Assembly: GCA_009993045.1 (NCBI GenBank)
Contig: JAACUG010000077.1
Span: 1 to 43,112, forward strand
Direction: 5' to 3'
DNA length: 43,112 bases
Source of the DNA: Cyanobacteria bacterium CG_2015-22_32_23
Lineage (GTDB): Bacteria > Cyanobacteriota > Cyanobacteriia > Cyanobacteriales > Cyanobacteriaceae
Under the pieces are notes generated by a model. That model was not told the origin of the DNA and did no database searches. It saw only the letters and a program-made list of their open reading frames with translations. The translations under genes and the position numbers were made by a program. Below, one piece after another: positions 17,338 through 25,564 of the stretch (its first letter is position 1; each line of letters begins with the position of its first letter).

Positions 17338-18798
17338 TTATAAAAAATTAACTGTTAATTGTTGTAGAGTGTTAAGAGTTTTTTTGGCTTCTTCGGCGTT
17401 ATTGGCTAAACTGGCAAATTCAATAAATCTTTTTAATTCTTTTTTAATTAAATTACGTTCAATTTCCCATACTTCTCGTTCTAAAACTGGAGGTATCACA
17501 ATCATATCAAATAAAGTAGCTTCTTTTTTACCTTCATGGGGGCGCAAAATTCTTCCTCGCCGTTGAATAAATTGTCGGGGATTACTACTACTAGCTAAAA
17601 TTACCGCATTTTCAATCATCGGAATATCAATCCCTTCATCTAAGCAACGAATAGCAACAATACCTTGTAATTCTCCTGATACTAATTGCTGTTTTATTTT
17701 TTGTCTTTCTTCTAAAGGAGTTTCTGCGGTATAGGTATTAACTCGATAATTTAATTCTTTGCCTAAAATTCTGGTTACTGCTTGTAACTGTCGCTCATTT
17801 TTGTTGGTATAGCCATCGCCGCAGTAAAATAAAGTAGCTTTCATATCTAATCTCTCTGACATTAATTCTTTTAAGGCGATTAATTTATTATTAGCGGTGG
17901 CAATTAAACGAGATCTACGAATCAATAATGATCTAAGATTATGATTATCTTCAAGGTTGTTATTTTGTGATAAACTCCAACCAATTTTTTTGGTTAATTT
18001 AGCATAATATAAGGCTTCAATATCTGTTAATTCTACTAAAATAGGATGATAATTATATTTAACTAAGGCTTGTTTTTTGATGGCATTAGCTAAGGTAAAT
18101 TCTGGTTGTAAAACTTTGCCAAAATAATTAATTAAAAAATCTGTACCTTCTTCATCAAAATGTCTTTCTGGAGTTGCGGATAAGGCTAACCTTAAACCAA
18201 TAGTAGCAGGTAAAGAGGATAATAAACGGGGTGCACCTAAATTATGTGCCTCGTCACCAATGATTAAAGTTTTTTCAGGAAAAAATGGTATTTGAGATTG
18301 AAAACCATCACTAATAAAGGTGGAATTAGTAGTAATAATAGAGATAAATTTTTGTTGATGATTATGAATATTATATAATTGTAAAGAAAGCTCACTTTGC
18401 CAATTATTGATATTTTCAAAGGCTAAAATAGGTTGTAAATTAAATTTTATCATTTCTTCTGCCCACTGTAAAACCAGATGACGAAATGGACAAATTACTA
18501 ATAAAACTTCCAAATTTATTTGTTGATATAATTCTGTAGTAATTCCCAAAGCAGTGATGGTTTTTCCGCTTCCTGTGGCCATTTTTAAAATGCCTCTACC
18601 TTTATTTTTAAACCAGTTAATTATGGCTTGTTTTTGATAATCTCTTAAAATTAGATTTTCTGGTAAAATAGGTACATTATCCGAAGATTTTTTATAGTAG
18701 TAATTTGCTTTTTTTTCAGCTAATTTATAACTATTTTTTTCTTGATAATTTTGAGCGATAATATCCCAATTAATTCTTTTATTAATCTCAATATTCAT
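17338..18798 (-). CDS. DEAD/DEAH-box (SSL2/RAD25-like) helicase
   Basis: A 486-aa superfamily 2 helicase. A short N-terminal region leads to the Q-like motif LILRDYQKQAIINWF and motif I MATGSGKT (about 72-79). Motif II is DEAHN, motif III is LALSATPER, and the helicase-C domain has IRCLDEGIDIP and QRRGRILRPHEGK. A lone RAD25/ComFA/UvrB-like helicase of this size could act in DNA repair or phage defence; no nuclease or methylase neighbours suggest a restriction system. The start ATG at 18798 faces prfB across a heptad-structured divergent spacer. Confidence 0.85.
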   Translation of the reverse strand: MNIEINKRINWDIIAQNYQEKNSYKLAEKKANYYYKKSSDNVPILPENLILRDYQKQAIINWFKNKGRGILKMATGSGKTITALGITTELYQQINLEVLLVICPFRHLVLQWAEEMIKFNLQPILAFENINNWQSELSLQLYNIHNHQQKFISIITTNSTFISDGFQSQIPFFPEKTLIIGDEAHNLGAPRLLSSLPATIGLRLALSATPERHFDEEGTDFLINYFGKVLQPEFTLANAIKKQALVKYNYHPILVELTDIEALYYAKLTKKIGWSLSQNNNLEDNHNLRSLLIRRSRLIATANNKLIALKELMSERLDMKATLFYCGDGYTNKNERQLQAVTRILGKELNYRVNTYTAETPLEERQKIKQQLVSGELQGIVAIRCLDEGIDIPMIENAVILASSSNPRQFIQRRGRILRPHEGKKEATLFDMIVIPPVLEREVWEIERNLIKKELKRFIEFASLANNAEEAKKTLNTLQQLTVNFL

Positions 18799-18803
18799 TA
18801 ATC

Positions 18804-18850
18804 GTTAATAGTTGATAGTTAATAATTACTGATTATTCATTACTCATTAG
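18804..18850. repeat. Heptad tract in the helicase-prfB divergent spacer
   Basis: GTTAATA, GTTGATA, GTTAATA, then ATTACTG, ATTATTC, ATTACTC, ATTAG in continuous 7-bp register. It ends right at a TATAAT (18852-18857), a possible -10 box for prfB with only a weak -35. Confidence 0.75.
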
Positions 18851-18890
18851 ATATAATTATAAAAGTAGAGACAAAATTAGTATAGTAAGA

Positions 18891-19989
18891 ATGGAATTAT
18901 CAGATTTAAAGAGAGATATTAGCATAATCACTTATCGCCTGAGTAAAACTCAGGAATATCTTTGACTTACCTAATCTTAAGGCACAAATCGCCGATTTAG
19001 AACAAGTGGCTTCGCAACCAGAATTTTGGGATATGGGAGATAAAGCGCAACAAACTTTACAACATTTAAACGATGTTAAGTCTAATTTAGAGCAATTTTA
19101 TCGCTGGGAAAGTAACAAAGAGGATACCAAAGCAATTATTGAATTGTTAGAATTAGAAGCAGACGAAGAATTATTTAACGAAGCGCAAAAAAATATTCTT
19201 GATTTAACTCGTGATTTAGATAAATGGGAATTACAAAAGTTACTCAATGGTACTTATGATCAAAAAGGTGCTATTCTAACTATTAATGCTGGTGCTGGTG
19301 GTACAGATGCTCAAGATTGGACACAAATGCTATTGAGAATGTACACTCGTTGGGCAGAAAAACAGAATTATCATGTCACCATAGCAGAAATTTCTCCCGG
19401 AGATGAGGCTGGAATTAAATCAGTAACTTTAGAGGTTGAAGGTAAATACGCTTATGGTTATTTGAAAGGCGAAAAAGGCACTCATCGATTAGTCAGAATT
19501 TCTCCTTTCAATGCCAATGGTAAAAGACAAACTAGCTTTGCAGGGGTTGATATAATGCCAAGTTTAGGGGAAGAAGCGATTAAGTTAGAGATTCCTGACA
19601 AAGATTTGGATATTTCCACTACTCGCGCTGGAGGAAAAGGAGGGCAAAATGTCAATAAAGTAGAAACCGCCGTGAGAATTGTTCATCTTCCGACGGGCAT
19701 TGCTGTAAGATGTACTCAAGAGAGATCTCAATTACAAAATAAAGAGAAAGCCTTAGCTATACTAAAAGGTAAACTATTAATAGTCTTAGAAGAACAAAAA
19801 GCCAAAGAAATCGCTGAAATTCGAGGAGATATTGTTGAAGCAGCTTGGGGAAACCAAATTAGAAACTATGTTTTTCATCCTTATCAACTGGTGAAAGATT
19901 TACGCACAAATGTAGAAACAACGGCAGTTAATGATGTTTTAGATGGGGAATTAAATAACTTTATTGAGGCATATTTACGCCATAGTTAA
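18891..19989 (+). CDS. prfB: Peptide chain release factor 2 (RF2), made by programmed +1 frameshift
   Basis: RF2 releases peptides at UGA and UAA. The gene starts at ATG 18891, reads 24 codons to an in-frame TGA (18963-18965) and continues in the +1 frame from GAC (18964) to 19989, giving about 365 aa. The codon-recognition tripeptide SPF is in [16 protein letters not shown] and the catalytic GGQ is in [13 protein letters not shown]. The N-terminal coiled domain is partly encoded by the first reading frame ([20 protein letters not shown]). RF1 is at 2988, so both class I factors are in this window. Confidence 0.95.
18951..18966 (+). promoter_or_regulatory. RF2 autoregulatory frameshift site
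   Basis: CAGGAATATCTTTGAC matches the known prfB slippery site (Shine-Dalgarno-like purines, TAT, CTT TGA C). When RF2 is scarce the ribosome pauses at TGA and slips +1 on CTT. The internal Shine-Dalgarno is weaker (AGGA) than the Escherichia coli AGGGGG. Confidence 0.93.
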
Positions 19990-20060
19990 AAAAAATTTAG
20001 GCTTTTCTATGGTAAGTTATAACTCCATAAATTAAAGGATAGAGAAAGTAAAATGTCTAG

Positions 20061-21317
20061 TTAAATAACATCTTTTTCTCTAACTCCTGAAATAGCTGCT
20101 AAAATAATCCATCCTAAAATATTTAATCTTAAATCAAAAATGCTAACGTCGAATAAATTAAAGACAATAAAACTTAGAAAAACCATGAGATAACTAAATA
20201 AAATAATACCTTGATCTTGACTAGATTTAAAACTAATTAATGTCATAATTCCTTGCCATAAAATTTTACCAATAATAAACATCATCAACAATAAATTAAT
20301 TAAACCAGTTTCGGCACTAATCATTAAAAATAAGTTGTGAGGATGCCCTAAATAAGTTGCTGTTTTTTCTTCGTATAAAATGCTAAAATTCCTTAATCCC
20401 CAACCAAAAAAAGGGCGTTGTGTAATCAAATCTAAACAAAAATGCCACTGAGTTGTTCTTAAGGTTGGCAATGGACGATCAGGGTACATTTGATCTGATA
20501 ATCTTAGCCAAATAAAAGAAGGTACAATTTTTCTAAATAAATTTTGTGCGGGTAAGTTACCAAAAGAAGCCCAACTAATTATTACTCCTCCTAAAGTTAA
20601 AAGTTGTAAAATTAGATACCATCTTACATAAATAGCAAAACCAATAAAACTAATAAAAGTAATAATCCAACCATTACGAGAACTGGTTAAAATTAATCCC
20701 GTTAAGTTTATAATAATAGTAAAAATTAACCCTAAATCTATTTTATTAAACTTCGTTTTATGGTGTCTATAAATTAACAAAGCTACGGTAAAAATTAAGG
20801 CAGTAGTTAAATATAATGTCAAGGGATTAGCATGGGGAAAAACTGATGACATTCTACCTTCTGGAATACCATAAGCCATCAATCTCCATCCTGAAAGTTT
20901 AAAAAATAAATCAGGAGTTTGCCAACCTAATTTAACTTCTCCAATTCCTAAAAATACGATAATAACTGAGTTAAAAATAATCGGTAAAATTATAAAAAAT
21001 AGTTGATTATAATTAGTAATAATAGTTCTAATACCTAAAAACATGATAAAAAAAGGAAAAAAATGAATCATTCCTAACCATGCTTCACCAGAATTATGAG
21101 CAAAAATAGAGGAAATCATCATCAAAATAGTAACGGCAATTAGACTATAACTAAGATAGTTATTAATAATTACTTTATAGTTATTACGCCATGTTTTATA
21201 GGTTAAAAATAATAAGATAAGAATACCGAAAAATGTTTGAAATGGTAATATTAAAAGACTAATAAATAATAGTTTTAACTCAAAATTCTCAGAGGTGTTA
21301 TACTTTTTTAAAAACAT
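20061..21317 (-). CDS. O-antigen ligase / Wzy-like polysaccharide polymerase family protein
   Basis: A 418-aa protein with around ten hydrophobic helices. The large periplasmic loop contains the family-type motif GHPHNLFLMISAETG, with the conserved His, preceded by RPFFGWGLRNF. LTSSRNGW in the middle is also typical. Members join or polymerise lipid-linked glycans (WaaL or Wzy type); which one applies cannot be told. Its gene begins 19 bp after the transposase-derived membrane protein on the same strand, so the two are probably co-transcribed. Confidence 0.8.
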   Translation of the reverse strand: MFLKKYNTSENFELKLLFISLLILPFQTFFGILILLFLTYKTWRNNYKVIINNYLSYSLIAVTILMMISSIFAHNSGEAWLGMIHFFPFFIMFLGIRTIITNYNQLFFIILPIIFNSVIIVFLGIGEVKLGWQTPDLFFKLSGWRLMAYGIPEGRMSSVFPHANPLTLYLTTALIFTVALLIYRHHKTKFNKIDLGLIFTIIINLTGLILTSSRNGWIITFISFIGFAIYVRWYLILQLLTLGGVIISWASFGNLPAQNLFRKIVPSFIWLRLSDQMYPDRPLPTLRTTQWHFCLDLITQRPFFGWGLRNFSILYEEKTATYLGHPHNLFLMISAETGLINLLLMMFIIGKILWQGIMTLISFKSSQDQGIILFSYLMVFLSFIVFNLFDVSIFDLRLNILGWIILAAISGVREKDVI

Positions 21318-21336
21318 TTATTTGATGATAATATTA

Positions 21337-21933
21337 TCATGTAAAAGAATAATAATTAATGTGAAGATACGAAGTATTATTATTAAATTTAGGCGTTTGA
21401 TTATTTTTTTCTGCGTGTTTGGCTAACTGATTAAATACCAACATTCCGATGACAGATAATAAAATGATACTAACTAAACCTGTAAAAAAATTATTATTTT
21501 GAACTCTTATTTTTTGTCTTCTTGATAAGATTTTACTAGCAGTTATTTCAGGATTTTTAGAAATAGTTGTTTCAAAAAAAAATTTGGCTTTTTCTTTATT
21601 TCTTCCTCCAGTAATGATAAAATCTAAAGTATTTCCTTGAGCATCTAATGCCCGATATAAATATTTTTTTCTTCCTTGCAACTTAAATGGTATTTGCACT
21701 ATTCTCCAGCCTTTTCTACTCTTTCTTTCTGTTTCTCGAAATCTTTTGAGAGCTTTAGCTGAATATTCTTGTACTAAAAAGTTTATTGTGCGAGGATCAA
21801 TTTTGAAGCCTCTTTGTTGCATAATTATTTTTAATTGAGAATAACTTAGTCGCTCTGTTACATACCATTGAATACATAGTAAAATGATCTCATCTTTAAT
21901 TTGCTCCCAATGATCATGACTAGCATTCCTCAT
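21337..21933 (-). CDS. Truncated IS6-type transposase fused to a transmembrane tail (probably domesticated)
   Basis: The 198-aa product has the N-terminal half of an IS6/IS240-type transposase: DEIILLCIQWYVTERLSYSQ and a helix-turn-helix, then GWRIVQIPFKLQGRKKYLYR and ALDAQGNTLDFIITGGRNKE. In active enzymes the first catalytic Asp sits in a WRxDETY motif; here it is GWRIVQIPF, so that Asp is gone. The later D and E regions are replaced by a basic linker, one membrane helix (FTGLVSIILLSVIGMLVF, about 147-164) and a short Asn-rich tail. A Shine-Dalgarno GAGG precedes the ATG at 21933 (a TTG lies 6 bp further up). The open frame and operon position argue for a working protein, not debris. Confidence 0.75.
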   Translation of the reverse strand: MRNASHDHWEQIKDEIILLCIQWYVTERLSYSQLKIIMQQRGFKIDPRTINFLVQEYSAKALKRFRETERKSRKGWRIVQIPFKLQGRKKYLYRALDAQGNTLDFIITGGRNKEKAKFFFETTISKNPEITASKILSRRQKIRVQNNNFFTGLVSIILLSVIGMLVFNQLAKHAEKNNQTPKFNNNTSYLHINYYSFT

Positions 21934-22196
21934 GTTCAATTTACCTCATTGATGCGGTTTTTTTGCTCATTATATAACCCCTAATCATACCATAATTTTA
22001 GATTTATAAATTTTATTATCATAACCATTATCGATAAATTTACTTACCATTAATTATGATAATTAGTCAATTATATTGAAGAAGATAAAATACCTAAAAA
22101 AGTTCAAATTTAATTATTAATTATATCTTTATTCTCTGCTTAAAAAAGAAAATTATCAAGACATTGAATCTAAAGAAAAAACATAGCAAACATTAA

Positions 22197-22886
22197 TTAA
22201 CGATTACGACTACCAAAAATAATTGTACCTAAACGAATCATTGTTGCACCAGCTTTAATCCCTAACAAATAATCTCCCGACATTCCCATAGATAATTGAT
22301 TAAAATTTTCACCAAAATAATTATTATCAGATAAACAAACTTGTAAATCTCTTACTTTTTGAAATCCAGACAAAATGTCATCATCACTCAAACCAAAAGG
22401 TAAAATAGCCATTAACCCTCGCAAATGTAAAAAACGAAGTTGTTGCAAGGTGACTAAATCTTGATATAATTCCTTAACACTCCATCCATATTTATTGTCA
22501 TCGGGCAGAATTTTTACTTGTAAGCATACTTGAGGGGAAACAGTAATAATATTATTCTCTAAAGCCTGTTGAGCGAAAAAATCTAACTTTTGAGCTAGTT
22601 TAAGACTATCCACTGAATGAATCCAAGCAAAAGATTCTACTGCTTTTTTGGCTTTATTTGTTTGTAAATGTCCGATAAAATGCCAACAAATATCTGCTAA
22701 ATCTTTTAACTCTTCTTGTTTCTTTAAAGCCTCTTGAAGTTTATTCTCCGCAAAATCTCTAATACCACAACCATAAGCAACTCTCATGCCATCTACAGAA
22801 ACAGTTTTTGTTACCGCTATTAAACTGACAGACGCTGGAAGTGTCTCTTTAATTTGTTGTATTTTATGGATAATATCAGTGCTCAT
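22197..22886 (-). CDS. pipY: YggS-type PLP-binding protein (PipY)
   Basis: A 229-aa alanine-racemase-fold protein of the YggS/PROSC family, which keeps pyridoxal phosphate balanced; the cyanobacterial member is PipY. The PLP lysine is in LIAVTKTVSVD (near residue 27). Other family motifs are FAENKLQEAL, WHFIGHLQTNKAKK, HSVDSLKLA, GLMAILPFG and LSMGMSGDYLLGIKAGATMIRLGTIIFG. It lies 57 bp downstream of pipX on the same strand, the conserved cyanobacterial operon. Confidence 0.95.
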   Translation of the reverse strand: MSTDIIHKIQQIKETLPASVSLIAVTKTVSVDGMRVAYGCGIRDFAENKLQEALKKQEELKDLADICWHFIGHLQTNKAKKAVESFAWIHSVDSLKLAQKLDFFAQQALENNIITVSPQVCLQVKILPDDNKYGWSVKELYQDLVTLQQLRFLHLRGLMAILPFGLSDDDILSGFQKVRDLQVCLSDNNYFGENFNQLSMGMSGDYLLGIKAGATMIRLGTIIFGSRNR

Positions 22887-22943
22887 TAAAATTTTTAGAT
22901 TTGAAACCTCGTACTTCAGAACGATTTGATCAATAGAGGAGTG

Positions 22944-23213
22944 TTAATGAAACGTACTTTGATAAAGTTCATTAACTTGTCTATAAATATCCCATTCACC
23001 ATTTCCCCTAAGATAGCGCAATTTGCTTTCTATTAATAGCCTTGCCTCGGTGCGACTTAAAGGCTCAAAAACAACTTGTTGTGGTTTAATTACGACTTTA
23101 AAGAAAAGACGTTGAGCGTATAATGTTGTAAATAATTCCTCATTTTTTTCTATAATACACAAACGATAAAGAAGGCCAAAATTCGGATGATTTATATATG
23201 TTTCTGTACTCAT
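22944..23213 (-). CDS. pipX: PipX, PII-interacting coactivator of NtcA
   Basis: At 89 aa, the exact usual size. The sequence MSTETYINHPNFGLLYRLCI and RLFFKVVIKPQQVVFEPLSR, then ARLLIESKLRYLRGN, are diagnostic of PipX. It binds PII (GlnB) when 2-oxoglutarate is low and the transcription factor NtcA when it is high, so it transmits nitrogen and energy status. The N-terminal Tudor-like domain is followed by two helices. It is first in the operon with pipY and divergent from the 44-residue gene and aroQ. Confidence 0.96.
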   Translation of the reverse strand: MSTETYINHPNFGLLYRLCIIEKNEELFTTLYAQRLFFKVVIKPQQVVFEPLSRTEARLLIESKLRYLRGNGEWDIYRQVNELYQSTFH

Positions 23214-23406
23214 TAAACTTATGGAATGATGCTAATATTGGTTTTAGCAAAGATAATCTTTGATTGTATCCTTTCTTTTGCAATAATTCTATGTTTTAAG
23301 CTGAAATTATCTAACTAATCAGTAAATTAACGGTTGCATTTAGAAAAACTAAAGGTTATGATGGTTTTAGAAATAATAAAAAGTTTTATGGGAGTCTTCT
23401 TTATTA

Positions 23407-23541
23407 ATGGATCAAATAGAGAAAGTGATTGAAAAACTAAAAGAGTGGACTCAAAAATTAATTGAGGCTTTACTAGGACCACAATCTGAACCTGAACCTG
23501 AGTTAATACCTATTCCTGTAAGGGATCGTGGTCGATATTAA
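23407..23541 (+). CDS. Small acidic/proline-rich protein (44 aa)
   Basis: The ATG at 23407 follows GGGAG 13 bases upstream. The product has an amphipathic helix (MDQIEKVIEKLKEWTQKLIE) followed by a linker, a Glu/Pro-rich stretch (PQSEPEPELIPIPV) and a basic end (RDRGRY). I recall similar short cyanobacterial proteins of unknown function with this helix-LLGP-EPE-IPIPV-basic layout. It lies 39 bp before aroQ on the same strand. No known family is assigned. Confidence 0.6.
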   Translation: MDQIEKVIEKLKEWTQKLIEALLGPQSEPEPELIPIPVRDRGRY

Positions 23542-23580
23542 ATCTAAATTTATTGTTGATTTTAATACAGAGTTTTTCCC

Positions 23581-24036
23581 TTGTCAAATTTTAGTATATT
23601 AGTATTAAACGGACCTAATCTTAATCTTTTAGGTCAAAGAGAACCGACTATTTATGGACATCTAACTCTTGATGATATTAACACAATGTTAGAGGAAGAA
23701 GCTGTCAAATTAAATGTGAAGTTATCTTGCTTCCAATCTAATCACGAGGGTGTCTTGGTTGATTATATCCATCAATCATTAAATAATTATCAAGGAATTC
23801 TCATTAATGCTGGTGCTTATACTCACACAAGTGTGGCCATCCGAGATGCTTTATCTGGGGTGGCTATTCCTGTGGTAGAAGTTCATTTAAGTAATATTTA
23901 TCGCCGAGAAGATTTCCGACATCATTCTTATATAGCTGACATTGCCGTTGGTCAAATTAGCGGTTTTGGAGCGGAAAGTTATCGTTTAGGATTACATGGG
24001 TTAGTTAATCATTTACAATCAACTTTCAGAAAATAG
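23581..24036 (+). CDS. aroQ: 3-dehydroquinate dehydratase, type II
   Basis: A 151-aa enzyme of the shikimate pathway that dehydrates 3-dehydroquinate. Motifs in order: [20 protein letters not shown] (residues 7-26, catalytic Tyr25), QSNHEG (52-57), [10 protein letters not shown] (75-84) and [19 protein letters not shown] (catalytic His102). Upstream in frame there is a stop at 23563-23565 and no ATG, so the start is TTG at 23581. It is followed by a clear terminator hairpin. Confidence 0.95.
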   Translation: MSNFSILVLNGPNLNLLGQREPTIYGHLTLDDINTMLEEEAVKLNVKLSCFQSNHEGVLVDYIHQSLNNYQGILINAGAYTHTSVAIRDALSGVAIPVVEVHLSNIYRREDFRHHSYIADIAVGQISGFGAESYRLGLHGLVNHLQSTFRK

Positions 24037-24045
24037 TTTTTGCTT

Positions 24046-24064
24046 GGGTGAATGTTTTTCACCC
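24046..24064. terminator. Hairpin between convergent aroQ and the DUF2808 gene
   Basis: GGGTGAA (24046-24052) and TTCACCC (24058-24064) form a perfect 7-bp stem around a 5-base loop. The spacing between convergent genes suggests a two-way terminator. Confidence 0.75.
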
Positions 24065-24078
24065 TTCATTAATGGTGA

Positions 24079-24612
24079 TTAGTTAATACTTAAAATCCAT
24101 GTACCGACATTTAATCTTAAGGGTATTTGTCCGGGGGTTAAAATTTGTGCTTGAAAATAAAAAGTACCGCCTGGGTCTGGATTTTTGACGTTAGAAAAAA
24201 CTAATTCAACTTTGTTACTTTCGAGTAAAGGATCTTGTAAATCAATTTCAATAATACGACTTTCTTTATCCCAAACGATTTCTCTAATGGGTAATTTTTT
24301 ATCTTTAACTCGGACTTCCATGGATTCTGTGTCAAATTTACCGCTAAAATATTCAGGGTAACTGATGAAAAACTTGGCTACTCCTTGATTAATTTTTTTA
24401 CCCGGTATTCTGAGACGATAACGATCCCATCCTCCAGCTTTACCGCCAAAATCAAGACGATAATTTAATATATCTTTATTATCCACGCCACTAAAAATAG
24501 TTAAACCGGGGTTACTTTGGGCAAAAACTAAATGAGGTAAACCAGTAATTAAAGATGTTGTTAATAATAAAGTTGTCAAAAAAGGTTTATGGATGATTTT
24601 TAATAAATTCAT
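24079..24612 (-). CDS. DUF2808 family exported protein
   Basis: A 177-aa secreted protein with an N-terminal signal peptide (hydrophobic core FLTTLLLTTSLITGLPHLVF, probable cleavage after VFA). The mature part reads like the cyanobacterial DUF2808 family: YRLDFGGKAGGWDRYRLRIP, then FISYPEYFSGKFD and VFSNVKNPDPGGTFYF. The function is not known. It is expected in the periplasm or outer layers. It converges with aroQ and is divergent from ssb. Confidence 0.8.
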   Translation of the reverse strand: MNLLKIIHKPFLTTLLLTTSLITGLPHLVFAQSNPGLTIFSGVDNKDILNYRLDFGGKAGGWDRYRLRIPGKKINQGVAKFFISYPEYFSGKFDTESMEVRVKDKKLPIREIVWDKESRIIEIDLQDPLLESNKVELVFSNVKNPDPGGTFYFQAQILTPGQIPLRLNVGTWILSIN

Positions 24613-24790
24613 GATATTTGACGATAAGATTAAATATGGTGTGCAATTCGTTTTTCTTTACTGTAGCAAACTGTACCCTATGACTGAAAAAAGTGCTAGT
24701 TTTGTTCCCTTATTTCTTGTCAATAATGGGGATAGATCTATAACTGATGTGATAGAATAATTTTAAATTAGTACATTCATACATAAAATC

Positions 24791-25153
24791 ATGACTTTAA
24801 ATATAGTACATTTAGTAGGGCGCACTGGTACAGATCCCGAAATTCGTTATTTTGATTCAGGAAAGGTAAAATGTCGTCTTACTCTTGCTGTTAACCGAAT
24901 GAATAAAAAAGAGGATAAGCCAGACTGGTTTGAATTAGAAATTTGGGGTAAAACTGCCGAAGTTGCTGCTAATTATGCCAAAAAAGGTACTTTAATCGGC
25001 ATTCAAGGTTCTTTAAAAATTGATACTTGGAGCGATCGCAATAGTGGTGAAAAACGCTCAAAACCAGTGATAAACGTAGATAAACTGGATTTATTAGGCT
25101 CAAAACGGGACAGTGAAAATTATAACAATAACAATAGCGATGACAACTTTTAA
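24791..25153 (+). CDS. ssb: Single-stranded DNA-binding protein
   Basis: A 120-aa OB-fold protein: MTLNIVHLVGRTGTDPEIRY at the start and WFELEIWGKTAEVAANYAKK, GTLIGIQGSLKIDTW in the core. Cyanobacterial SSBs of this short size are usual. The C-terminal tip is NSDDNF; it keeps acidic residues and the final Phe but lacks the DDIPF consensus used to recruit partner proteins. One HIP1 octamer is inside the gene. It is single, with the next gene 410 bp away. Confidence 0.9.
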   Translation: MTLNIVHLVGRTGTDPEIRYFDSGKVKCRLTLAVNRMNKKEDKPDWFELEIWGKTAEVAANYAKKGTLIGIQGSLKIDTWSDRNSGEKRSKPVINVDKLDLLGSKRDSENYNNNNSDDNF

Positions 25154-25564
25154 AGGTTAAGACAAAATTGTTTTTAAAGCATTTGTAGTCAAAAATAACA
25201 AGTTGCAAAAAAATTGTTTAGTCCTCTTATTATTAAGTAATTAAACTTAACCGATTATGAGATAATAAGAGTGTTTTCTGTTTTGATAAATAGTCTAAGG
25301 TGAATAACAACACTCAGGATCTTAAATCAACAAGAAATTTAAACAGAAAAATTATCCTGTATTAGATAAATTTAAGTAGATAAATACTATTTAAAACTTA
25401 TTTCATTTTTGGTCATCATCAAAATTTTTAGAAATAAAAGTTCAAAAGTGTAAATTTCTAGTCATAATACTAGACAATAAGTTGATTAACTAAATAGATC
25501 ATGATTTTGCAAAAAGCAAGAAAGTGACTGTTAATTATAAATGGTGTGATGTGAAGGAGTAAAA
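25154..25564. other. Long upstream region of the sugar transferase gene
   Basis: An AT-rich 411-bp spacer. It contains two interlocking inverted repeats: GAGTGTT/AACACTC (25269-25275 with 25309-25315) and TTTCTGTTT/AAACAGAAA (25275-25283 with 25341-25349). Just before the next gene is a strong ribosome binding site (AAGGAG, about 25553-25558). No open frame of note. Confidence 0.5.

Noticed and set aside
24969-25208. 79-aa reverse open frame over the ssb 3' end
   Set aside because: Antisense to the OB-fold coding sequence, with no recognisable domain or start signal.
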